Origin: Rhodoferax sp.
Lineage (GTDB): Bacteria; Pseudomonadota; Gammaproteobacteria; Burkholderiales; Burkholderiaceae_C
DNA length: 64,000 nucleotides
Assembly (NCBI GenBank): GCA_019449595.1
Contig: JAGRPL010000002.1
Span: forward strand, 1 to 64,000
Direction: 5' to 3'
The notes beneath the pieces were generated by a model. That model ran no database searches. It was not told where the DNA came from and was given only the letters and a program-made list of their open reading frames with translations. A program made the translations under genes and the position numbers. Positions 1-9,060 of the stretch are shown piece by piece (the stretch's first letter is position 1; each line of letters begins with the position of its first letter).

Positions 1-571
1 CATCAACGAGTCCAGCCGCAAGATCTCCGACATCATCAGCGTGATCGACGGCATTGCCTTTCAGACCAACATCCTGGCCCTGAACGCGGCCGTGGAAGCG
101 GCCCGCGCCGGCGAGCAGGGCCGCGGCTTTGCCGTGGTGGCATCGGAAGTGCGCTCGCTGGCCGGACGTTCGGCCGAGGCTGCCAAGGAGATCAAGAACC
201 TCATTGGCGCCAGCGTGGAGCGGGTCGAGCACGGCACGGCGTTGGTCGACCAGGCCGGCATCACCATGACCGAGGTGGTCAGCAGCATCAAGCGGGTGAC
301 CGACATCATGGGCGAGATCAGCGCGGCCAGCAACGAGCAGGCCCTGGGTGTGACACAGGTAGGCGAGGCGGTGACACAGATGGACCAGGCCACGCAGCAG
401 AATGCGGCGCTGGTGGAGGAGATGGCGGCAGCAGCTTCCAGCCTCAAGAGCCAAGCCCAGGAACTGGTGCAGACGGTGGCGGTGTTCAAGCTCGGCGGCA
501 ACGACGCCGCGCCGCGCATCACCGATGCAGCCTACCGGACGCAACCCGCGCTGCGCCTGGGCACGCCCTGA
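1..571 (+). CDS. Methyl-accepting chemotaxis protein, C-terminal part (5' end outside window)
   Basis: Cytoplasmic signalling domain of a chemoreceptor. The frame is open from base 2, so the start and sensor domain lie upstream. The conserved hairpin tip is visible around bases 41-165 ([20 protein letters not shown], then [19 protein letters not shown]), the part that binds CheW and CheA. The tail ends without a CheR-binding pentapeptide. The tip is almost identical to those of the two receptors at 17.5-20.9 kb, so these are paralogues. Seen: the MCP domain. Unknown: ligand and membrane topology. Confidence 0.95.
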   Translation, partial: INESSRKISDIISVIDGIAFQTNILALNAAVEAARAGEQGRGFAVVASEVRSLAGRSAEAAKEIKNLIGASVERVEHGTALVDQAGITMTEVVSSIKRVTDIMGEISAASNEQALGVTQVGEAVTQMDQATQQNAALVEEMAAAASSLKSQAQELVQTVAVFKLGGNDAAPRITDAAYRTQPALRLGTP

Positions 572-605
572 GGCGGGGGTACACCGCCGCCAGCGCGCGG
601 CTTCT

Positions 606-1028
606 TTAGAGAGCGGCCCGCGCAGCCGCCCCGAGGGCGAGCAGGCGCCTGGCCATGCACAGAACCGCGTGGTCCTTGCTCAGGACCAGCGCCTGGTGGG
701 CCACCGCCAGATCGATGAATTTCTGGTCATCCGGGTCCTTGCAGGTAACGCCGGCCTTGGGCGCCACCGCCACCCAGTGGGCCAACGCATCCATGCGTTC
801 CAGCACCTGGGCCGGGGGCAACCGGTGGTAGTCCAGGCGTCTGGCGATTTGCGGATAGGCCAGCACGCGCGCCAGCTCGTCACGCATGGGCGCGGTGGCC
901 AGCCAGCGCAGGTGGCCCTGCTGCAGGCCCTGCAACAGGGGCTGCGCGGCGGGGTCCTGAAAGACGAAGACATCCAGGACGATATTGGTGTCCAGCACCA
1001 CCTGGCGGGCTTCTGCCGGTACAGGCAT
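606..1028 (-). CDS. PIN-domain protein (putative toxin component, COG1569 type)
   Basis: About 140 residues forming a single PIN domain, a fold whose acidic residues bind a metal and often cut RNA. Visible landmarks are the N-terminal VLDTNIVLD and the late acidic KDPDDQKF typical of the 'putative toxin-antitoxin system toxin, PIN family' group. I start it at the ATG at 1028, where the start overlaps the stop of the upstream methyltransferase by one base (TGATG), suggesting coupled translation; an in-frame extension to 1109 lies inside that gene. No antitoxin-like small gene is adjacent, so a toxin role is unproven; it may be an RNase linked to the RNA methyltransferase. Confidence 0.85.
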   Translation of the reverse strand: MPVPAEARQVVLDTNIVLDVFVFQDPAAQPLLQGLQQGHLRWLATAPMRDELARVLAYPQIARRLDYHRLPPAQVLERMDALAHWVAVAPKAGVTCKDPDDQKFIDLAVAHQALVLSKDHAVLCMARRLLALGAAARAAL

Positions 1029-2356
1029 CACGTTTCTGCGGAGCCAGCGCCCCCTGGTTTGCGCTCGCGCGCCGCGCCCTTGACCATGTCGAAACGGAAC
1101 AGCCGGCACTCAATGGGCCCGTTCCACATGGGCACGCGGCGCGACTCCTTGAGGCGCATTTTTCCGGGCAGTTTCAGGTCCGGCGTGAGAATCCAGCCCG
1201 TCCAGCCGGAAAAGTTCTTTTTCCAGTGCGTCGCCAGCTGGCTGAAAAACTCGCCCCCGTCTTCGGTCACCGCCTGCTCGCGGGCGCCAAACTGGGCCTC
1301 GAAATCCGGCGGCGCGTCACTACCCTGTGGGCTGCGCCGCGCCGCGCCGGAGCGTGTCGCTGCGGCACCGCTGATGCCGCCCACGGCAATGCGCTCGCCG
1401 TAGGGCGGGTTGAGCAGCAGCACGCCGGGCACATCCGTGGGCGGCATGCGCTGCAGGGCGTCGCCGCCGCGGAACTCCACCACGTCGGCCACGCCGGCGC
1501 GCTCGGCATTGCGCTGGGCAAAGTCCACCATGCGGTGCGACACGTCACTGCCGTAGATCAGGGCTTTTTGGCCTGCCGCCGGCTTGACCACTGCGTCAGC
1601 AGCTTCTTTTTTGATAGCAGACCAGACATGCGCCTGGAACGGCAGATACTTCTCGAAGGCAAAGTGGCGCAGGCTGCCGGGCGCGATGTTGCAGGCCACC
1701 TGCGCCGCTTCGATGGCGATGGTGCCGCTGCCGCAGCAGGGGTCGTACAGGGGCAGCAGGTCGTCGTCGCCATCGGCCCAGCCGCTGGCGGCGATCATGG
1801 CGGCAGCCAGGGTTTCCTTCAGCGGGGCGTCGCCCTTGTCCTCGCGCCAGCCACGCTTGAACAGCGGCTCGCCCGAGGTGTCGATGTACAGCGAGCAGGT
1901 GTCGGTGGTCAGGTGGGCGTAGATGCGCACGTCGGGCCACTGGGTGTTCACGTCCGGGCGCACACCGTGGGCCTTGTCGCGGAAACGGTCGCACACCGCG
2001 TCCTTGATCTTGAGCGCGGCAAAGTTCAGGCTGGTCAGCGGACTGTGCTGGGCGGTGACTTCCACCTTGATGCTCTGCTTGGGCGTGAACCAGATCTCCC
2101 ACGCCACGTCGGCGGCGGCGCGGTACAGGTCCTGCTCGTTGCGGTACTCGGTGTAGCTCAGCTGCACCAGCACGCGCTGCGCCAGGCGGCTGTGCAGGTT
2201 CAGGCGCATGGCATCGCGCCACGAGGCCCGCGCCATGACGCCGCCGCGGCGCGTCAGCAGGTCCTGGCCCATCAGGCCGGTGAGGTGGTGCACCTCGTGG
2301 GCCAGCAGGTCTTCCACGCCGGCGGCGCAGGGGAGAAAAATCTGGAGTTGGTTCAT
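1028..2356 (-). CDS. THUMP-domain class I SAM-dependent RNA methyltransferase (RlmL/YpsC family)
   Basis: Predicted rRNA guanine-N2 methyltransferase of 442 residues. An N-terminal ferredoxin-like/THUMP part is followed by a Rossmann domain with the SAM loop DPCCGSGTIAIEAA and the catalytic LLNPPYGER motif. It corresponds to the N-terminal half of E. coli RlmL (23S rRNA m2G2445); the second methyltransferase of the E. coli fusion is absent. The ATG at 2356 overlaps the rpoN stop (ATGA), so the gene is probably translated with rpoN. Near residues 247-258 the coding sequence contains a copy of the dispersed 35-bp repeat (1584-1618), read as AIKKEAADAVVK. Exact target base is inferred from the family only. 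Confidence 0.9.
   Translation of the reverse strand: MNQLQIFLPCAAGVEDLLAHEVHHLTGLMGQDLLTRRGGVMARASWRDAMRLNLHSRLAQRVLVQLSYTEYRNEQDLYRAAADVAWEIWFTPKQSIKVEVTAQHSPLTSLNFAALKIKDAVCDRFRDKAHGVRPDVNTQWPDVRIYAHLTTDTCSLYIDTSGEPLFKRGWREDKGDAPLKETLAAAMIAASGWADGDDDLLPLYDPCCGSGTIAIEAAQVACNIAPGSLRHFAFEKYLPFQAHVWSAIKKEAADAVVKPAAGQKALIYGSDVSHRMVDFAQRNAERAGVADVVEFRGGDALQRMPPTDVPGVLLLNPPYGERIAVGGISGAAATRSGAARRSPQGSDAPPDFEAQFGAREQAVTEDGGEFFSQLATHWKKNFSGWTGWILTPDLKLPGKMRLKESRRVPMWNGPIECRLFRFDMVKGAARERKPGGAGSAET
1584..1618 (-). repeat. 35-bp dispersed repeat, copy in RNA methyltransferase gene
   Basis: On the minus strand it begins GCTATCAAAAAAGAAGCTGC and continues GACGCAGTGG. It shares CTATCAAA plus AGCTGC with the copy at 41308-41342 and aligns without gaps to the yggS copy (about 20 of 35 positions by eye). 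It is read in frame 1 of the element. Confidence 0.65.
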
Positions 2357-3963
2357 TGAAGAGCCTTTCTGAGCGATGCGGGCGCGATCTTGAGCCCCTC
2401 GCGGTATTTGGCCACCGTGCGCCGGGCGCATTCAATGCCCTGCTCCTTGAGCATGTCGGAGATCTGGTTGTCCGACAGCGGTTTCTTGGGGCTCTCGGCG
2501 CTGATGAACTGCTTGATGAGGGCGCGCACCGCCGTGCTGGAGGCGTTGCCGCCCGATTCGGTGCCCAGCCCGGAGCCGAAGAAGTACTTGAGCTCGAAGG
2601 TGCCAAACGGCGTGGCCATGTACTTGGCCGTGGTGACGCGGCTGATGGTGGACTCGTGCAGGCCCAGCTCATCGGCAATCTCGCGCAGCACCAGCGGGCG
2701 CATGGCCAGCTCGCCGTGGGTGAAGAAGCTCTTCTGCCGTTCGACGATGGCGGTGCTCACGCGCAGGATGGTGTCAAAGCGCTGCTGGATGTTCTTGATG
2801 AACCAGCGGGCCTCCTGCAGGCGTTGCTGCAGGCCGGCATAACTGGCCGCATCGCTGCCGCCACGGTGGTTGCGCAGCACGCTGGCATAGATGTCGTGCA
2901 CGCGCAGCTTGGGCATGACGTCGGGGTTGAGCAGGACGCGGAATTGGGGCGTCAGGCCCGCGCCGGTCTTGCCCACCGGCACCACCAGCACGTCGGGCAC
3001 CACGATGTTGCGCTCCACATCCACAAAGCGCCGCCCCGGCTTGGGTTCCAGCCGGGCAATCAGGGCAATGGCCTCACGCGTCTGGGCGTCGGTGCCGCCG
3101 CAGCGTTGCACCAGGGTCTTGACGTCGCGCCGGGCCAGCAGTTCCATGGGCTGGGCGCAGATGCGCAGGGCCAGGGCCAGCACCGCCTGGCGCTCCTGCG
3201 GCTGCCCACTGGCTTGCGTCGCATCCAGCCGGGCGCGCAGCTGCAGGCGCAGGCACTCGCCCAGGTCCCGGGCGCCCACGCCGGCCGGCTCCAGGCTGTG
3301 CAGCAGACCCAGCGCCACGGTGAAGTGGTGCACCAGGTCGTCGGCCTGCTCGGCGTCGTCACCGGCCAGGCCGTGCGCCAGATCCTGCAGCGACTCCTCC
3401 AGGTAGCCGTCGTCGTTCAGGGACTCGATCAGGAAACGCAGGGCGCCCGCGTCGGCCTCGCTCAGGCGCAGGCTCAGCGCCTGGCGGTGCAGGTGGGATT
3501 GCAGCGACTCGCGCGAACGCGCCAGCTCGGTGGCGTCCGCCTCGTCGCCATCGCCCAGGTTGTTGGCGCGCGCCTTGGCGTCGGTGCCCCATTCGCCGTC
3601 ATCGGGCTGCATCTCGGTAGTGCCGTCACCGTCCCAGCTCGGCCCCTCATCGGCCGACAGGGGCGTGGTTTCGTCATTATTCTGGCTGACAGCGACCGTG
3701 GAATCTGCGTAGTTTGCTACAAAATCAGGAGCAGACTCCGACTCGCGGTCGCCCGCACTGACCGGCGTATCGGCCTGCTCCAGGCCGAAGTCCTCGCGCT
3801 CGGCGCTCTCCTGCGCACGCTCCAGGAAGGGGTTTTCGTCCAGCATCTGCTCCACCTCCTGGCTCAACTCCAGGGTGGAGAGCTGCAGCAGGCGGATGGA
3901 CTGCTGCAGCTGCGGCGTGAGCGCCAGGTGTTGGGAGACGCGAAGGGACAGCCCCTGTTTCAT
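2353..3963 (-). CDS. rpoN: RNA polymerase sigma-54 factor
   Basis: Alternative sigma factor recognising -24/-12 promoters and needing AAA+ activators, 536 residues. Region I is at the N-terminus (MKQGLSLRVSQHLALTPQ, glutamine- and leucine-rich activator-interacting region), followed by an acidic linker (residues about 50-150), the core-binding domain, and the C-terminal DNA-binding domain carrying the RpoN box ARRTVAKYRE near the end. I start at the ATG at 3963 because family members begin MKQ; the open frame upstream runs into a repeat and lptB. The linker contains a copy of the 35-bp repeat (3698-3732), read as APDFVANYADS. It lies downstream of lptA-lptB, a common proteobacterial order, but hpf and ptsN, which often follow rpoN, are missing. 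Confidence 0.98.
   Translation of the reverse strand: MKQGLSLRVSQHLALTPQLQQSIRLLQLSTLELSQEVEQMLDENPFLERAQESAEREDFGLEQADTPVSAGDRESESAPDFVANYADSTVAVSQNNDETTPLSADEGPSWDGDGTTEMQPDDGEWGTDAKARANNLGDGDEADATELARSRESLQSHLHRQALSLRLSEADAGALRFLIESLNDDGYLEESLQDLAHGLAGDDAEQADDLVHHFTVALGLLHSLEPAGVGARDLGECLRLQLRARLDATQASGQPQERQAVLALALRICAQPMELLARRDVKTLVQRCGGTDAQTREAIALIARLEPKPGRRFVDVERNIVVPDVLVVPVGKTGAGLTPQFRVLLNPDVMPKLRVHDIYASVLRNHRGGSDAASYAGLQQRLQEARWFIKNIQQRFDTILRVSTAIVERQKSFFTHGELAMRPLVLREIADELGLHESTISRVTTAKYMATPFGTFELKYFFGSGLGTESGGNASSTAVRALIKQFISAESPKKPLSDNQISDMLKEQGIECARRTVAKYREGLKIAPASLRKALQ
3698..3732 (-). repeat. 35-bp dispersed repeat, copy in rpoN
   Basis: On the minus strand it reads GCTCCTGATTTTGTAGC followed by AAACTACGCAG. 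A 19-base word on the plus strand (3716-3734) is identical to 61371-61389 in yggS, and the 35-bp cores match at about 27 positions without gaps. It lies in the acidic, probably disordered linker of sigma-54. Confidence 0.85.
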
Positions 3964-3983
3964 GGCCAGGGCACGGCAAGTCC

Positions 3984-4058
3984 GCGCCGGGCCGCCCCAA
4001 GCGGACTTGGCCCCCGCGGGGGGCAGCGCAGTACACGAAGTGACAAGCGTGGGGGCAC
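3984..4058 (-). repeat. ~75-bp GC-rich dispersed repeat (second family), lptB-rpoN gap
   Basis: Read on the minus strand it starts TGCCCCCACGC, passes CTTCGTGTA, a palindromic GCCCCCCGCGGGGGC block, then CTTGGGGCGGCCCGGCGC. The same order of blocks is found at 62981-63055. It fills most of the space between lptB and rpoN and can fold into a strong hairpin, so it could tune expression of rpoN relative to lptAB. Confidence 0.8.
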
Positions 4059-4063
4059 CATGG

Positions 4064-4840
4064 CTACATCCGGAAATGTTCACCGAGGTACACGCGGCGT
4101 ACATCGGCGTTGTCCACGATCTCGGACGGGGTCCCCTGCGCCAGCACGGTGCCGTCGCTGATGATGTAGGCGTGGTCGCAGATGCCCAGCGTTTCGCGCA
4201 CGTTGTGGTCGGTGATGAGCACGCCAATGCCGCGACTCTTGAGGAAGTTGATGATGCGCTGGATCTCGATCACGGCAATCGGGTCGATGCCGGCAAATGG
4301 CTCGTCGAGCAGGATGAACCGCGGACGGGTCGCCAGGGCACGGGCAATCTCCACGCGGCGGCGCTCGCCACCAGAGAGCGCCAGTGAGGGCGACTCGCGC
4401 AGGTGCTCCACGCGCAGGTCCTGCAGCAGCGCCGTCAGGCGCAGCTCGATCTCCGCGCTCCGCAGCGGCTGGCCGGCCTCGTCGTGCTGCAGCTCCAGCA
4501 CGGCGCGCACGTTGTCTTCCACGTTGAGCTTGCGGAAAATGGACGCCTCCTGCGGCAGGTAACCCAGCCCCAGGCGCGCGCGGCGGTGGATGGGCATGTG
4601 CTCGATGCTCTGGCCGTCGATCGTGATGTCGCCCGCGCTGGCGCGCAGCAGGCCCACGATCATGTAGAACGAGGTGGTCTTGCCCGCCCCGTTGGGCCCC
4701 AGCAGCCCCACCACCTCGCCGGTGCGTACGGTCAGGGACACGTCCTTGACCACCTGGCGCTTGCCGTAGGATTTCTGCAGGTGGCGGGCTTCCAGCCGGC
4801 CGACCGACGTGTCGGGGCCGTGGTCCACAGCGTCGCTCAC
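4064..4840 (-). CDS. lptB: LPS export ABC transporter ATP-binding protein
   Basis: Cytoplasmic ATPase driving lipopolysaccharide extraction from the inner membrane with LptFG. The 258 residues show Walker [10 protein letters not shown] (48-56), signature LSGGE (155-159), Walker B ILLDEP (176-181) and a switch histidine in TDHNVRE. The start is a GTG at 4840, overlapping the lptA stop (GTGA); a GGGAGGG ribosome site about 10 bases upstream inside the end of lptA supports it. It forms one unit with lptA and probably rpoN. Confidence 0.97.
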   Translation of the reverse strand: MSDAVDHGPDTSVGRLEARHLQKSYGKRQVVKDVSLTVRTGEVVGLLGPNGAGKTTSFYMIVGLLRASAGDITIDGQSIEHMPIHRRARLGLGYLPQEASIFRKLNVEDNVRAVLELQHDEAGQPLRSAEIELRLTALLQDLRVEHLRESPSLALSGGERRRVEIARALATRPRFILLDEPFAGIDPIAVIEIQRIINFLKSRGIGVLITDHNVRETLGICDHAYIISDGTVLAQGTPSEIVDNADVRRVYLGEHFRM

Positions 4841-5457
4841 TTCGGCGGCCCTCCCAGCGTGGTGGTCGCGCGCAGAGCGGGCACCACCGGGGACGGCGCG
4901 GGCGCCGTTGCCGCCCCTTCGGGCTTGGGCATCAGCATGGCCCGCACACGCCCGCCGGGCGCAGCGCCCAGGCCCTTGCCGGCGTTGCCGTCCACACTGA
5001 ACATGTCGGTCAGGTTCTCGTACACGATGAGGCCCCCGCTGATCTCATCGGCCAGGGTGGCTCCGCGGTAGCGGCGCAACTGGGCCTTCTTGATGAATTT
5101 CACGGTGTCGGCATGGCCGTCGTACTCGATGGAGTCCCCCTCGCCCTCGATGAACTCGTCCAGCGCCTCGCGCTTCTGGCGGAAAAAGGCCTGCTTGCCC
5201 GGCGTCCCGGTCACCAGACCGAACTGGTAGCCGTCCGGATCCTGGCGCACTTCGACCTGGGCGCCACGGATCACGATGGTGCCCTTGGTCATGACCACGT
5301 TGCCCGTGAAAATGCTGACCTGCCTGACATCGTCATAGCGCAGGGCATCGGCCTCGATGTTCATGGGCTTGTTGCGGTCGGCCTTTTCGGCATGGGCCGC
5401 CCCCAGGAACCCGGCGCAGGCCAGCAGCAGAAGCAGAGGGAAGAGTGGTTTTTTCAT
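4837..5457 (-). CDS. lptA: LPS transport periplasmic protein LptA
   Basis: Periplasmic bridge carrying lipopolysaccharide from LptC to LptDE. A signal peptide ([23 protein letters not shown]) is followed by the OstA-like beta-jellyroll (about residues 25-160, with [10 protein letters not shown] and [12 protein letters not shown]) and a proline/alanine-rich tail. I prefer the ATG at 5457; the frame extends seven codons to a TTG at 5478, but neither has a convincing ribosome site. lptC, normally just upstream, is not here: the next gene upstream is divergent. Confidence 0.95.
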   Translation of the reverse strand: MKKPLFPLLLLLACAGFLGAAHAEKADRNKPMNIEADALRYDDVRQVSIFTGNVVMTKGTIVIRGAQVEVRQDPDGYQFGLVTGTPGKQAFFRQKREALDEFIEGEGDSIEYDGHADTVKFIKKAQLRRYRGATLADEISGGLIVYENLTDMFSVDGNAGKGLGAAPGGRVRAMLMPKPEGAATAPAPSPVVPALRATTTLGGPPK

Positions 5458-5602
5458 AAAGGCACGAAACTTGCTCAAATAGAGCGTTGCCCATTGTACT
5501 GAGCGCGAAGGGCACTACACTGGGGCTTTCCATTTTTCAGGCAATCCTGCACCCCGCCCGGAACCAGCCCCCGCGCTGGCGCCGGGGTCCGCCCTCTGCG
5601 CC

Positions 5603-8185
5603 ATGCCCCTGCATCCACAGCCCCTACCCCTCCTCCGGCTGATCGGCGGCGTGCTGCTGGGCTGCCTGCTGCACGGCGCCATGGCACAGGCCCGCGAAGT
5701 GCGAGTGGGCGTGTACGCCAACGAACCGAAGATTTCCCTTGGAGCCGACGGCCGGCCCACCGGCATCCTGGGCGACCTGCTGCAGGAAATTGCCCAGCGC
5801 GAAGACTGGACGCTGGTGCCGGTGGCATGCGAATGGCAGGATTGCCTGGAAGCCACCCGGCTGGGCCAGATCGACCTGATGCCCGACGTGGCGTTCAGCG
5901 AGCAGCGCGCCCAGATCTTTGACTTCCACCAGGTGCCGGCACTGCACAGCTGGTCCCAGCTGTACCGGCGTGACGGATCGGCCATCCAGTCGGTGCTGGA
6001 CCTGCAGAACCGGCGGGTAGCCATCCTGCAGGGCTCTGTCCAGCAGGAGTACTTCAGCACCCTGCTCGCCAGCTTTGGCATCCAGGCCCAATGGGTGCCG
6101 GTGTCCAACCTGACCGAGGGATTTGCCAAGGTCGCCGCGCGGGAGGCCGACGCCGTGGTGGCCAACCACCAGTTCGGTGAGCTGCAGGCTGCGCACTACA
6201 AGCTGGTGGAAACCAGCATCATGTTCCAGCCCAGCCGCCTGTTCTACGCCACGGGCAAGGGACGCAACGCCGATTTGCTGGCCGCGGTGGACCGCCATCT
6301 GCTGGACTGGAAGGAGAAGCCGGACTCGGTGTACTTCAATATCCTGGGCCGCTGGGGGAGCGAGCCGCCCCGCACACTGGTGCCGCGCACGTTCTGGTGG
6401 GGCGCGGCCGCCGCCGGGACCCTGCTGTTGCTGGTGGTGGGTTTTGCCGCGCTGCTGCGCCGCCAGGTCAACGAGAAGACCCGCAGCCTGCGCGAGAACG
6501 AGGACAAGCTCAACACCATTCTCAACAGCGTCGAGTCCCACATCTACATCAAGGACCTGCAGCTGCACTACCGCTACGCCAACAGCACGATGTGCACCGT
6601 CATCGGCCTGCCGCTGACCGACGTGCTGGGCCAGGGTGACGCCAATCTCTTTGACGTGGCCACCGCCGAGCGCCTGCGCCGCAACGACCTGCGCGTGCTG
6701 GAGCGGGGCGAGCGGGTGGCCGAGGAGGAGGTCGTCACCAGCGCGGACGGCCAGAACACCCGCACCTACTTCTCGGTCAAGCTGCCGCTGCGCCGGTCCA
6801 CAGGCGAGATCTACGCACTGTGCGGCGTCTCCACCGACATCACCGAACTCAAGCGCAACCGCGAAGCCATCCACCAGCTGGCCTTCTACGATCCGCTCAC
6901 CCACCTGCCCAACCGCCGCCTGCTGCTGGACCGCATGCGCCACACCCTGGCCACGCGGGACCGCACGGCGCACGACGGCGCGCTGCTGTTCATCGACCTG
7001 GACAACTTCAAGACCCTCAACGACACGCTGGGCCACGACATGGGCGATCTGCTGCTGCAGCAGGTGGCCCGCCGCCTGCACGACTGCACCCGCGACCAGG
7101 ACACCCTGGCACGCCTGGGCGGGGATGAGTTTGTGGTGATGCTGCAGGACCTGAGCGTCAACGTGGACGAAGCCGCCCGCCAGGCCGAAACGGTGGCGCA
7201 GAAAATCCTCACCACACTGGCCGAGCCCTACCCGCTGGGCACGCAGCGCTACCAGAACACGGTGAGTGTGGGCATTGCCATGTTCTCAGACCCCCACAGC
7301 ACGCAGGAAGAGCTGCTCAAGCGGGCCGATCTGGCCATGTTCCAGGCCAAGACCGACGGGCGCAACGTGCTGCGCTTCTTCAACCCCGACATGCAGGCCC
7401 AGATGTCCGCCCGCGTGGCGCTGGAAACCGAACTGCGCGAGGGGCTGGAGCAAGGGCAGTTTTTGCTGCACTACCAACCGCAAGTCGACAGCCAGGGGCA
7501 GCTGCTGGGCGCCGAAACCCTGGTGCGCTGGCAACACCCGCGCCGCGGCCTGGTCGCGCCGGGCCACTTCATTGCCGCAGCGGAGGCCAGCGGCCTGATC
7601 CTGCCGCTGGGCCGCTGGATCCTGCACACCGCCTGCATCCAGCTGAAGGCCTGGGCCAGCCAGCCCGCCATGGCGCATCTGGACCTGGCGGTCAACGTCA
7701 GCGCGCGACAGTTCCGCCACCCCAACTTCGTGCACGACGTGCTGGCCGTGCTCGACGAAACCGGCGCCCCGGCCGAACGGCTGGAACTGGAACTCACCGA
7801 AAGCCAGCTGGTGGACGATGTAGAAGGCGTGATCGCCAAGATGCGCACCCTGCGCGCGCGCGGCGTGCGCTTTGCGCTGGACGACTTCGGCACCGGCTAC
7901 TCCAGCCTGAGTTACCTCAAGCGCCTGCCACTGGACAAGCTCAAGATCGACCAGTCGTTCGTGCGGGATCTGCAGAGCGATCCGGGCGATGCCGCCATCG
8001 TCAAGACCATCGTCGCCCTGGGCCAGGCTCTGGAACTCAACGTCATTGCCGAGGGTGTGGAGACCCGCGCGCAGCGCGACACGCTGGAACACCTGGGCTG
8101 CCTGCAGTACCAGGGCTACCTGCTGGCGCGCCCCGGGCCGGCCGCGGCGCTGGCACACTGGCACATGCCCGAGACCAACCCCTGA
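5603..8185 (+). CDS. Periplasmic binding protein-PAS-GGDEF-EAL c-di-GMP enzyme
   Basis: Membrane-bound c-di-GMP enzyme of 860 residues. Order: signal peptide (1-29), SBP_bac_3-type solute-binding domain facing the periplasm (about 32-245), one membrane helix (about 265-285), short coiled coil, PAS (about 300-420), GGDEF domain with intact RLGGDEF (GGDEF at 506-510), and an EAL domain whose motif is ETL at 638-640. The other EAL residues are present (N in AVNVSARQF, E in ELTES, DDFGTG, K in KLKID, E in VIAEGVET), so phosphodiesterase activity is plausible. An amino-acid-like ligand is the family default but is not proven. It is monocistronic and divergent from lptA. Confidence 0.93.
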   Translation: MPLHPQPLPLLRLIGGVLLGCLLHGAMAQAREVRVGVYANEPKISLGADGRPTGILGDLLQEIAQREDWTLVPVACEWQDCLEATRLGQIDLMPDVAFSEQRAQIFDFHQVPALHSWSQLYRRDGSAIQSVLDLQNRRVAILQGSVQQEYFSTLLASFGIQAQWVPVSNLTEGFAKVAAREADAVVANHQFGELQAAHYKLVETSIMFQPSRLFYATGKGRNADLLAAVDRHLLDWKEKPDSVYFNILGRWGSEPPRTLVPRTFWWGAAAAGTLLLLVVGFAALLRRQVNEKTRSLRENEDKLNTILNSVESHIYIKDLQLHYRYANSTMCTVIGLPLTDVLGQGDANLFDVATAERLRRNDLRVLERGERVAEEEVVTSADGQNTRTYFSVKLPLRRSTGEIYALCGVSTDITELKRNREAIHQLAFYDPLTHLPNRRLLLDRMRHTLATRDRTAHDGALLFIDLDNFKTLNDTLGHDMGDLLLQQVARRLHDCTRDQDTLARLGGDEFVVMLQDLSVNVDEAARQAETVAQKILTTLAEPYPLGTQRYQNTVSVGIAMFSDPHSTQEELLKRADLAMFQAKTDGRNVLRFFNPDMQAQMSARVALETELREGLEQGQFLLHYQPQVDSQGQLLGAETLVRWQHPRRGLVAPGHFIAAAEASGLILPLGRWILHTACIQLKAWASQPAMAHLDLAVNVSARQFRHPNFVHDVLAVLDETGAPAERLELELTESQLVDDVEGVIAKMRTLRARGVRFALDDFGTGYSSLSYLKRLPLDKLKIDQSFVRDLQSDPGDAAIVKTIVALGQALELNVIAEGVETRAQRDTLEHLGCLQYQGYLLARPGPAAALAHWHMPETNP

Positions 8186-8203
8186 GACGGCGCGATGGCC
8201 GGG

Positions 8204-8956
8204 TTACGCGGCCGACAGGTACAGCTGCACCAACCGGGCCTGCTCCCGCGGCCCCACCGCCAGCGCATCCTGCAGGTAACGCGACACGCCGCCAAAGTCG
8301 GCATCCACCGCCTGCAGGGCCGCCTTCAGGAACGCCTCGCGTACGCTCCAGACCACGTTCAGCACGTCCTGCGGCGCCTGGTGGGCCGAAGTCCTCGGGG
8401 TAGGGTACAGGGTGTTGCTCAGCAGGTAATCCTGCATCACCACCGGCCGGGGAACCCCCAGCGCCAGCAGGATCAGCGCCGCGGCAAAGCCGGTGCGGTC
8501 CTTGCCCGCCGTGCAGTGGAACACCAGCGGGGCGTCGTTGTCCAGCAGTTGCGCAAACAGGGCTGCAAAGCGGGCTGCGTTGTGGTGCACAAAGGCGCGG
8601 TAGGTCTGCTGCATGAGGCCCACGGTGTCGTGTGCGGTGAGGGCCTGGCCCGACGCGACCCAGTCCTGCATGCGCTGCACCACCGTCGGTTCAATGGGCA
8701 GGGAATGGACCGCCACGCCCGGCACCGTGCAGGCCAGCGGCGCGCGCTCGGCCACGCCCCGGAAATCGCACACCCGCGCCAGCCCCAAGGCCTGCACTGC
8801 GGCCACGTCCTGCGGCGTCAGCGCCGCCAGGTGGTCGGAGCGGAACAGGCGCCGCCAGCGCACCGTGCGCCCGCCGTGACCCACATAGCCCCCCAGGTCG
8901 CGGAAATTGGTGGCACCGGTGAGGTGCAGGCAGCGGTCGGGGAGCGTCGTGGTCAT
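8204..8956 (-). CDS. Tyrosine-protein phosphatase (Y_phosphatase3 family)
   Basis: A 250-residue soluble phosphatase of the bacterial dual-specificity-like family. Near the N-terminus is the TNFRDLGGY motif, typical of this group, and the catalytic P-loop is HCTAGKDRTG (Cys-x5-Arg). I start at the ATG at 8956 (MTTTLPDRC); the longer frame to 9016 adds an unrelated leader. It converges with the upstream c-di-GMP enzyme and is separated by 18 bases. Substrate unknown; relatives act on phosphotyrosine or phosphoinositides. Confidence 0.9.
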   Translation of the reverse strand: MTTTLPDRCLHLTGATNFRDLGGYVGHGGRTVRWRRLFRSDHLAALTPQDVAAVQALGLARVCDFRGVAERAPLACTVPGVAVHSLPIEPTVVQRMQDWVASGQALTAHDTVGLMQQTYRAFVHHNAARFAALFAQLLDNDAPLVFHCTAGKDRTGFAAALILLALGVPRPVVMQDYLLSNTLYPTPRTSAHQAPQDVLNVVWSVREAFLKAALQAVDADFGGVSRYLQDALAVGPREQARLVQLYLSAA

Positions 8957-9060
8957 ACGGTTTCCATTATGGCCGCCGTCCGCCGCGTACACCCGGCCGG
9001 CCGGGGCCGTTCTCACCTATGGCTTAATAACGGTTTTCAACTCTAAAGCCGAGAAATCTC

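Noticed and set aside
606-1028. PIN protein as a confirmed toxin-antitoxin system
   Set aside because: No antitoxin gene is next to it; only the domain is supported.
1226-2359. Long open frame on the plus strand opposite the RNA methyltransferase
   Set aside because: It is a low-complexity Ala/Gly/His/Arg shadow of the GC-rich real gene, with no family motif. The same applies to frames opposite rpoN (2356-4161), arsA (9333-11198) and the hybrid kinase (10882-13200).
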